A DNA stretch of 64,000 bases from NCBI RefSeq assembly GCF_001653235.2, contig NC_035796.1, positions 496,001 to 560,000 of the forward strand, given 5' to 3'. The notes under the pieces were generated by a model. That model saw nothing but the letters and a program-made list of their open reading frames with translations. It searched no databases and was not told the DNA's origin. The position numbers and the translations under genes were made by a program. Of the stretch, positions 55,624-64,000 are shown one piece after another. The stretch's first letter is position 1; each line of letters begins with the position of its first letter. Source of the DNA: Pochonia chlamydosporia 170 (lineage: Eukaryota; Ascomycota; Sordariomycetes; Hypocreales; Clavicipitaceae).

Positions 55624-58218
55624 TTAGATGTGATCTCCTATGGCTTTCACATGTGTCCGTGGGAACAGTGCATACTGTCCCACAGGGGGAGGAGACTGAG
55701 CGCTCAAGCTTGTTGTCCTGGCTCTCGGACGCCTTGGTCTGGCACTCTCCATGGGTGAGGCAAGTGGCAGGTCATCACGCACTTGGGACTCGCTAGCATG
55801 GCTTTTGTGGTGATATCTCTTGAGCCCACTTGTAGGTGGGAAGGGGATCATATCAGGCACATGATCCTGAGCAACTGCGTGCGGATCGCTCCAGTCTAGT
55901 CCATCCTGTTCAAGCTCTGCAGGCTGGGTTGTAGGAAGCGGTTCAGATTCGTCAGTCAAAACCCCAGCCATCTTATTGAGCGAGGTGGTACTTGCGGTGC
56001 GTCGGGCAAGTGTAGTCCAAGACGAGTTGGTCGACCTGTATTGTCTTCCTGTAGAATTTGAGCGAGATGTAGAGTTCGTCTCGGTGGTGGAGGTACTCGA
56101 CCGGTGTCCTACCAGAGGCGACAATTTGCTCGTTCCTGTCAATGGAGTTGCATCCTCATGGAAGGCAGACTGATGGCAGTTTCCGGCAATGAATTCATAA
56201 TCCGAGTATGAGTTTTTATCAGTTTCGCCTAAGAGCATCTGCTGCTGATAATCCCCAGGAATGAGCAGTGAAGGGGACAGAGTAAACGCCTGGGATTCTC
56301 TGAACGTGGAAAGACCGGAGCTGCGTTTAGAGTCCTTCATATTGAGTGGACGAATACTCTTCCTGTCGCCTCTTGGTAGAGAGAAGTTGTTCGTAACATT
56401 GAAATTAGGTGTAACCACCTCGTGCTCTACTGGAGTTGACCTATGGCTTGCTGGACTTAGGGACGGTGCATCCAGCCCTGCTGGTGATGGGGAATGCTGG
56501 CCGTTGACTGAAACTGTTGCATTGGACCTGAGTTCCAGCCCGTTGCCATCTAGGGCTGCGACGTTCGCAGGGGGAGTAATGCTATCTCTTGCAGTGTCTA
56601 ACGATGGCCTTTCCCACTGATAGTCGCAGTCGGCTTCGGCCTCGTGGTCATAGCAATAATCTATGAGATCTTCCCAGCTCTCCCTTGTGGGCGTTCCTGA
56701 ATGGGCCGGGCTTTGGGGGCCATCCTGTACAATGCGGTTCAAACCCATGATCCCCAAGCCGCCCAGCGTTTCTGACGCTCCACTTGTGGGCCGTTGTGAC
56801 TCGGCCAACGATCGCAACATTGGGACAGAATGGCTACCACGGAGAGAGGAGTTGTTGCTGGCGAGACTGAGTCTTGACCGTCTTGAAACGCCATGGTGCT
56901 CGTCTTCTTCAGGCACGTCTGGCAGTGTTTCGTACGATACCGGCGTTGCAATTGCCAATGGCCATGTCGAATCACGAGCGCCTAACATAACACGAGAGTA
57001 TCGTTTCTCATCGGGAGATGCCTGTTCTTGTGGCTGAATGGATAGGTTGCCGTCATAAGGGCTGAAATCGTCCACGATGCTTTCCGACGAAGCTGCAGGG
57101 CTGAAAGGAAGTGGCTGGCGGAATTCGCCACTTGTTTGAGCCCTGGCTACTGCATTTACGTTGATAGCGTCTGTGACATCTTGATAACTAGATTGCCGAC
57201 TGGAAACTCGAGGGGGTGGCAGCGGCCCGCTGGAAGAGAAGCCATTGGCTTGAACAGGTGATCTAGGAGGTCGGGGAGGAGGTTGCGATGAGCTTTTTCG
57301 AAGATGTTCCTGTGATCGAATATGCTTAAGAAGGCGACGAGGGCCAGTTGGGGCTGTATGGCGAGGTACTAGAGCAGGACGAAGCGGCTGACCGGACATT
57401 TGATCTTCGCACAGATCACCCATTGATTCGGACGAAATGTTGTACGGAAGTCGATACTGGTGTGCATCGAACTCTCTGCTTGGTGTCTCGCTTATTGGGT
57501 CCGGGCCGCTGAGAGAACTTTCGTTGGCATTATCCCGCTGCGTGTGAGTGACGTGCTGAAAGTTGAAGGGGCCCGAAATCTGTGGTCGTTTAAGTGTTGG
57601 CTCATCTCTTGATGGCTTTCTTCTTGAAAAAAGTGACGGGATTATTCCTTCTTTTCCACCACTGGCATTGTTTTCTGAAGACATTTCTCCCGAATACATT
57701 GAACTAGCAGAGGAGCTGTGAGCACTACTTTCGCGTTTCGATTTGCCACGTCGATGGAAGAAGCCCTTCCCAAAGTTGTGTATGCTCTCGGGGCGATCTC
57801 GAGATGGAGCGCTGCTATCATTTGATCTAATTGACGACCTTCGAACGAGAGACAAGTTATCCAATGCCAATTCCCAGGGCAAACGTTCGGAGGTGTTCAT
57901 GGAAGACAGGGACGACGACTCGGAGGAGGCAGTCTTATGGCCATGATGCCTTTGCAAGTGTGATGCTCGCTTCATTTGCTTGTTGAGCTGCCGCAACTTC
58001 TGGGGAGAAGGAGGGCTATCGACAGCAGGTCCAAGGAAGTCTGCAATGCTCGCACTCGACAGCTGCTCCATGGACGACAAGTCGGATGGTGGGTTAGGTT
58101 GTGAAGAGGAAGCAGGAGGTCGAGGTGCCTTTGTTAGTTTTGGGTCTTTTCTCGGCGCCTGTGTGGGTACCGCATCGTGGTTCCCAGAATACAGGGCCAT
58201 GGCTCCAATACCGAACAT
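55624..58218 (-). CDS. CRIB-motif protein, predicted Cdc42/Rac effector
   Basis: A single exon of 864 aa, largely Ser/Pro-rich and probably disordered. At 214-225 it has ISGPFNFQHVTH, matching the CRIB consensus I-S-x-P-x(2-4)-F-x-H-x-x-H, followed by TQ where the consensus has x-G. A second conserved-looking block, EQLSSASIADFLGP with PPSPQKLRQLNKQMKRA, lies at 50-85, and a basic segment (FFHRRGKSKRES) at 153-164. No kinase, GAP or SH3 domain is visible. By family knowledge, lone CRIB proteins (yeast Gic1/2, animal BORGs) act as scaffolds in polarity and cytoskeletal organisation. That role here is inference. The start at 58218 (MFGIGAMALYSG) is the first ATG of the frame; an upstream non-coding exon is possible. 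Confidence 0.78.
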   Translation of the reverse strand: MFGIGAMALYSGNHDAVPTQAPRKDPKLTKAPRPPASSSQPNPPSDLSSMEQLSSASIADFLGPAVDSPPSPQKLRQLNKQMKRASHLQRHHGHKTASSESSSLSSMNTSERLPWELALDNLSLVRRSSIRSNDSSAPSRDRPESIHNFGKGFFHRRGKSKRESSAHSSSASSMYSGEMSSENNASGGKEGIIPSLFSRRKPSRDEPTLKRPQISGPFNFQHVTHTQRDNANESSLSGPDPISETPSREFDAHQYRLPYNISSESMGDLCEDQMSGQPLRPALVPRHTAPTGPRRLLKHIRSQEHLRKSSSQPPPRPPRSPVQANGFSSSGPLPPPRVSSRQSSYQDVTDAINVNAVARAQTSGEFRQPLPFSPAASSESIVDDFSPYDGNLSIQPQEQASPDEKRYSRVMLGARDSTWPLAIATPVSYETLPDVPEEDEHHGVSRRSRLSLASNNSSLRGSHSVPMLRSLAESQRPTSGASETLGGLGIMGLNRIVQDGPQSPAHSGTPTRESWEDLIDYCYDHEAEADCDYQWERPSLDTARDSITPPANVAALDGNGLELRSNATVSVNGQHSPSPAGLDAPSLSPASHRSTPVEHEVVTPNFNVTNNFSLPRGDRKSIRPLNMKDSKRSSGLSTFRESQAFTLSPSLLIPGDYQQQMLLGETDKNSYSDYEFIAGNCHQSAFHEDATPLTGTSKLSPLVGHRSSTSTTETNSTSRSNSTGRQYRSTNSSWTTLARRTASTTSLNKMAGVLTDESEPLPTTQPAELEQDGLDWSDPHAVAQDHVPDMIPFPPTSGLKRYHHKSHASESQVRDDLPLASPMESARPRRPRARTTSLSAQSPPPVGQYALFPRTHVKAIGDHI

Positions 58219-61200
58219 CTTTGCTTAGTGCAAGGGGCGGAGGGCGACGATAAGTGTCGTGCCCTCCGAAGCTCGACGACGTTCCTGGTCCACCCTGACA
58301 GGCGGAGTGTTTGTTTAGAACCGGGACTTGGTTGTGATCGGCATACCACCGTGGTGTGAGCGTGGTACCCAAGGTAGTCCGCCGTCTGAGATTATCGCCA
58401 ACGGTCAATAATAAGACAAGGACTCGAAGAAGTTGTGGGGTTTGAGTGACCAGCCAAAGCTAATATATGAAGACCGTCGGGGGCATAAGAGATTTGATTC
58501 AATTTTGGGCTGCAAATGCCACCAGCACAGGGATGTATGAATGGTCCCGTAAGAGAAGCCAGCAAAGTGTCCGGGGTGGATGGAAGGGGGGGATGAAAGA
58601 CGATGTTGGCTCTGATGAATATGGGACCTCGGATCCGGGTGCACTCCTGTTGGTCGTCCTTGATGCCTGTGATATGAGTGAATGTGAGAATCGACAGTTG
58701 AGCTGTTGAAACGGGATGGTCATTAACCACATGGTTGACTTACAATAGGGCGGTACCAAAATAGAATCTTCCAAGACTTCACCTATGTCTTGGTGAAGTG
58801 GCTTTTTCAGATTGAGACGAGCAGCACTGGAAAAGCCGTTGTCCACTAGGGGTGGAGTTACCTCCGTTGATTTGACTCCGTTACAAGCCTCGCAAAAGCA
58901 AGCGTTTGCAGTGTCACTTCCTGTCCATGTGCAAATACCGAGCAAAGACACGGCCGACGTGTGCAAATGTCTCAGACAGTGACTCGTGGGGCTTTGACGA
59001 ATCTCTCAACGGCAAGCCCAGTCGGATCTTCAATGTGTTTGACAACAGGTGGTTTCGAAGGTTGATCTCCAGTGGACCGCTGGCTTGATGGAATCCACTT
59101 GGTTACAAGCAACTCGGTCTGCGGAAGAAGGCGACCCGGTGGTGGTGGATAGACGGGAAAGTGTTGTTGAAGAGATTATGAATTTTTCTGCTTGTGAGGT
59201 TGACCGCGGATTCTTAATATTTCAAAAGCCAACAACTTTTCGGGCTCAGCGTGTTCAGTCTTCAGCCACAAAAGCTCCCAGTTCCCGTTATCACTTAGGG
59301 ATGTCCTCAATTTAGCGAGCTTCCTGAAGCGAGAGACGGCAGGGCCACACCATGGCTCGACGAACATGCCACTACGCGTCGCCAGCCAAGCAGCCAAAAT
59401 TGTGACCAGAGATGCGGTTTACTCTACCCGAAGTGTCGGGTCGAAGCAAGTTACGTTGTACTCCACCCACAGCTTTTGTGGCTTGGTTTGAAGAGCAGTG
59501 GTTCCTGGCTTGCAGCTCCATGCAGGTACGACATGGTGGTCTGAATGGTCAGAAGATTAACAGCGTAGTGTACTCCATACTCGTGCATTCTGATGTCCAC
59601 AATGCCTCCATGGCATTGGTTGACGAGTATTGGACAAAAGAGGATGGTTTACCAAGTTGGTCGGCCAAGCGAGAGACAGATGCAGACGCCGAGATGACCT
59701 AAAGCGAATGTGAGTATTGTATTTACATACGCAGGAACAGGGGATAGAGATTGGTAATTGCTGGGAACAGCATCTGCATTGCTTCGCAAGGGGTAGAGCA
59801 AAGACAAGCAGGCCGAAAAGAGAGCTATTCCTGAATAGCTTTCTGGCCAGGGTCCCTCCGTAATGTTGGGGCAGTTGATGTAAGCTGCAGGGGTCTTTCT
59901 TGCACCTCATCTCCACTGCGACTTTTCGTCCAAGTTGCGTTTGACAAGGGGGCTTCCTGGATCAGAATCAGAATGGACTCAGCGACGACGTGTGGTGCTT
60001 ACGGATGGCTTTGTGGCTGGGCATTGTCGTGGTGAAGGACCATTATGTTCATTGTCACACTGGATGGGTCGACAACAGGGCTCCCACTTCGCAGTGCTCC
60101 GTAGATAGCAGCAGTTTCGTACTCCGTACTCCACACTGGAGAGCAGCTTTGGACATGCCTTGATGTCCAGCACAGTACAGTGTGCCGGGCATGCTGTGCA
60201 GTACTTGGTTCGTGATACAAGACGGGAACCAGATTCGAAGTTGGACATGCCATGCGAGGCCCATGCTTGACATTGGCGAAATGGCTGTGGGTTCCTGGAC
60301 TGGGAATTCTGATTGACAACAGTTGAACTTTTTTGCTCAGCACCTTGGGGGCCGGAGGCTGGGCAAAGTAAATGATCGGACCAATGCAGAATGTTGATTT
60401 ACAACTGCGTGTCGGTCGGGCGCCTGAAGAACAAGGCCTCGTTCCATTCAGAAGCAGGTACATATCTGCCCCTGGAATCGGAGCAAGCTGGTAGATGCTT
60501 GTGGAGGACGCGTCGAGTTCTTTGGGCGAGGATTCACGCTCAGCCTTGGAACTTGGCTGGGCTGTGGATGGAAAGGGAGAAGGGATCAAATGGGTTCCGG
60601 CTCGCCCACCTACAGTTGCCCAGCATGTACTCAGTACGGAGCACAATATGCACATGTGTATGTATTGCAAGGTACCAGACGGGTGCATGGCAACAACCCT
60701 GGTTGCTGCTGCCTCATTCATGCACGTTAGGTCTGGCTAGTCTGGTTGGCTTGTGTCCTGGAGGGAGGCGGCGAGACAGCATGTGGAAACTTGCCGAAAA
60801 CTTGACATGGAGCATTCGAGGTAACCTGACTGTTACGACATCCATCCGAACCATTCATCAAAGACGCGACGTGTACTGTACTGGGTACAATACTGCACAG
60901 TCCAGTGCTGTGCTGGGACAATCCAGAAGCGCCCTGAAGAACCTGGGACGGCCATCCATGTCTGCTCCATGTCTGAAGCACGGTTTCCTTGCACCGGAGC
61001 CATCTGGCTGAACAATAATCTCGACATCAAGCAGCATTCATCAATTGCTACAATACCAGGGCTGCGGCCGTCGTGTACGGTGGCTTGCTTGTGCCATATT
61101 GTCCCAGTAGTTTGTAGCAGCAGGACGGGTATCTACCTCAAGAAACAAGGAATTGGTGGGTATTCAGATGCAGGTCTTGTCCTACTTTTCCAGACTGTTC

Positions 61201-64000
61201 CACGGCTTGATTTACATATTATTATTGACGCACCTTGCCCGTACCTCAAGTACAGTACTGCACGGAGTACTATGTACATACATCGGGTTTCTCCACTACT
61301 GTACATGTACCCCCCGATTCTTGATACGATCCGTATCGAGCCGCCTTTGCAGCACAGGCATACCGCAACTCGTTCCATCTTGGACAGTTGCAGCCGCCCG
61401 AACTATCACACCCCGTACTCCGCACCGTGGTCATGTTGACCCTGAAGCTACCGGAGTGAAATAGATACAGTACAGGTCTGGTTGCCGGCTTGCTCTCTGG
61501 TATTCGGATGGCTTTTGTCTACACCCACAGCATCCAGAAAACGGCTAGAAAATGCAACCCTGCATACACGTTGCAGCAACGCATACTTGGGAACTTTCGT
61601 GGTTTAATTTCCGTGCGTGAAAGCTCGAGAATCCAGGGCAAGGGAAAGTGGCTGGCTGATTGGCGTCGTCTACCACAGGCCAACCTTGTTGCCGGCTTGA
61701 ATGTCTTTCCCGCTTCATCTGCGGAATCTGCCAAGGCAAGTGGTTGGCATCGATTATACGTGCATTAGTAGTGTGTTCGATTGTCCTTCAAGCCGCGTAC
61801 GGGATCAAAACAAAAAAAATAGTGCATGATAGTAGATGTCCAAGATACTTGACCTGAAGAGAGCCTAATGCCTCCCCAATATACTAGGTAGTAAGTGGGT
61901 ATGTGAGTGAAGTTGTTGAAGAGAAGACGTACGTATGTACCTCACAATTGTGGCCCACTAGTATACCAATTGATGCTTACGAGCTCGTGTGCTCGATGTT
62001 TGGTGAAACGCTTTATCCGCGGCATGATTGCAAAATGTCAAGGATTGCTATTTATGGCAGTGAAAGCTCGGACTTTAGCAAGGAGAAAGGGTATCCCAGA
62101 CTTTGAAATCCAGAAGGCCGATGCTGATGACAGCAAACAGATTTACGCCGTATTGACCATTTCGTAGAACTTGCACATATTGGCCATACCAAACAGTCAG
62201 TACAACGTACTGCCAGTTATTACAACAGGCACTTGTTGGAATGAGCGGCTCCATGTCCTTTCATCGCGCCAACCGCAAAAGCCACTCGGTCCCCATAATA
62301 AATCTAGGATGACTTGCAGACAGTAGCGTGAGACGGAAACATAAAGGTACTTAAGTACGCAAGAAATGTCAGCCGTTGGATCCGACTGGCACGCGTGAAA
62401 TCCGGATAAAAAGGAGATGTACATACAGAGAACGGAGCAGAAAAAGAGACATTGAGCATCTGGGGAACTTTTACTGCCGAGACATATGTGCAATAAACCG
62501 GTACAGTGATAGGTGTCGAGCGGTCTTACCACTGATGGAAGTTGGCGGACGAGCTCGACTCGCCCACTTCGGGGTTCATTTGGAACATTGAAGCAACAGT
62601 GGGCGGAGCTCGCTCATCAAAGGAAACCGGAACTTGGTGACTGGACCTGGATGGATTTGCTTTCCATTGTTGGTCCCAAGCCACCCCCCATAGTTCGTCA
62701 TCAAAGATGACAGAAGGGAGCTTCCTTATGAGGGAGCTTCTGTGGGAGGTGCGTGGGAGGCGCGTGGGAGTGGCCGAGGTGAAGGAACAATAATATTGTT
62801 TGCCTCTCTCCGCAAAGCGTTTGGTCAGTTTGCTGTTACTTCCTTGCTCGGGGCTCTCGTCGACTACCTTGGTACCTAGGTAGGCTGCATGGTTTGTTCT
62901 GTGCGACGCCGGTTTGAGGCGCATGAGGTGGGCGTCTTTCAGAGAAAGGACCAGAGACTTGACCAGACTGGGGTGTTGCCAGCCAACCAGATTTCATGTT
63001 GCCGTTGCTTGCTTCCTCATGCTTTTCTTGTCCATGCAAACATGATCATGCATCTTCGTGCCATGCCTCGTCCTTTTCCAAGGATTCACAACGTCCACAC
63101 AGAACATGCAGGCCGATTGTCTCCCTGGACCATTCGGGGCCAAACATGAGCGCCACCAGGCAGGCACTGCAGCACTAGCGTGAGCACTTTCTCTCTCTGG
63201 GCATCGGAACATCAAAAGAATCAGAGCATCACAATGCATGGCTCGCCCTGACCTATCCCAATCCGTTCAAGCCGTTCTGGCTCCAGATTCTGGCGTTGGG
63301 GGTTTGGTTGGTTTGCCGTCTGGCCATCGACGCCCTCGTTACAATCCCGTCACTGCCATCAAATGTTACAGTCCTCCGTACTCTCGTCGTTCACCCTTCA
63401 AGTTGTTACTTCCTTGGTCCGTGCTCGATTCTTATTGGGCTGTCGACGCCACTCTCGACAGCCGCACAAACGACGAATCATCTCGATCTCCTTCTCTTGA
63501 CCAAAAGCCACGCTCACATCACAGCATGACAAAAAACGTCACTGGGGGTTGAAACAAGTTGCTCCAGTGTTGGCCCCTAGTTCGCGTGGCTAGTCCGCAG
63601 CCCCCAGGCCTGGCAATCAAGTCCCTGTAGCTGTTTTTGTTTTCAATTTTCATTAATTTTTTTTTTCCCACCCAGGACTTCTAGCTTCTTCGGTGTCAAT
63701 CCTCAAAGTTCTTGGCTCTTGGCCCCAGAGGAGCCTGTTTGGTGCCTGGGTCAATTGACATCGACGTCGTTGCCGAGCCCTTCAAGGTTCCCTGAACCCG
63801 CACCCGCAAGCTTGCCCAAGGAAAGCAAGTGCTCCGGTGCTTCGCCATGGACATCGAGGTCTTGAGATCGCAGCTCTGGTCAACTGCGGAGAAAGACACG
63901 AGCCAACGATCAAATGCTACTTGACACTTCTACCATGCGCAAGTTAGGGCCTGGCTTCGCCTCGGCTTGTGGGGGACGAGTCTTGATGAGACGCACAAAC
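58219..64000. other. 5.8 kb right-end region without recognisable genes
   Basis: No open frame shows a known domain or convincing splice pattern. The first few hundred bases would be the promoter of the CRIB gene. From about 60.0 to 61.5 kb there is a dense set of GTAC-centred words (CACAGTACAGTG at 60171-60182, GTGTACTGTAC at 60869-60879, CAAGTACAGTACTGCAC near 61247-61263). A TACCTAGGTA palindrome is at 62873-62882. The last kilobase is C/T-rich and may be the leader of a gene beyond the window. Confidence 0.45.

Noticed and set aside
516..62980. frequent GACCAGAC/GTCTGGTC words in intergenic DNA
   Set aside because: Noted many times by eye but also found in unrelated contexts. Without counts against a background model it cannot be called enriched.

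Overview
The window is nuclear DNA from a filamentous ascomycete, most likely a Sordariomycete and probably Hypocreales. The evidence is short spliceosomal introns (about 50-200 bp, GTNNGT donors, CTAAC/CTGAC-type branch sites), pyrimidine-rich leaders, and gene models typical of Pezizomycotina: a Zn2Cys6 regulator, an ATG15 lipase with a cysteine-repeat tail, a CRIB scaffold and a lone AMPK-beta-like glycogen-binding protein. I see no bacterial operons, CRISPR arrays, rRNA or convincing tRNA, and no intact transposon.

Layout: 1-5.8 kb has no recognisable gene, apart from a possible gene tail at the left edge and a near-perfect palindrome at 361-401. Next come an Asg1-family Zn2Cys6 factor (6.9-10.2 kb, +) and an M24B Xaa-Pro aminopeptidase (12.1-13.9, +). 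An Emp47/ERGIC-53-type lectin (14.2-15.6, -) stands head to head with ALG8 glucosyltransferase (16.5-18.2, +). They are followed by the ISWI-complex subunit Itc1 (20.5-24.0, +), a glutathione S-transferase (25.3-26.4, +), a mitochondrial-type PPR protein (26.7-29.4, +), kinetochore Mis12/Mtw1 (29.5-30.6, -), a proline-rich adaptor-like protein (31.1-32.5, +), TCTP (33.0-34.2, -) and the Sur2 sphinganine hydroxylase (36.8-38.0, +). After a 4.7 kb gap come the glycogen-binding-domain protein (42.7-44.8, +), Swc2/Vps72 (45.6-48.1, -), ATG15 (49.2-51.1, -), FACT subunit Pob3 (52.4-54.5, +) and a CRIB-motif Cdc42/Rac effector (55.6-58.2, -). The last 5.8 kb has no recognisable gene but is rich in short GTAC-centred motifs.

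The genes are mostly conserved housekeeping functions. Two themes stand out. One is chromatin and chromosome biology: Itc1, Swc2, Pob3 and Mis12. The other is secretory and membrane biology: the Emp47-like lectin, Alg8, Sur2 and Atg15. The Emp47-like/ALG8 pair shares an 865 bp divergent promoter, and both products act on glycoproteins in the early secretory pathway. I found no clearly novel multi-gene system. The most worthwhile leads are single-gene oddities (an ATG-only first coding exon in ITC1, the orphan glycogen-binding protein, the kinase-less CRIB protein) and recurrent palindromic motifs in the intergenic DNA. Gene boundaries were refined by hand-splicing; each multi-exon model keeps an open frame whose total length is a multiple of three.
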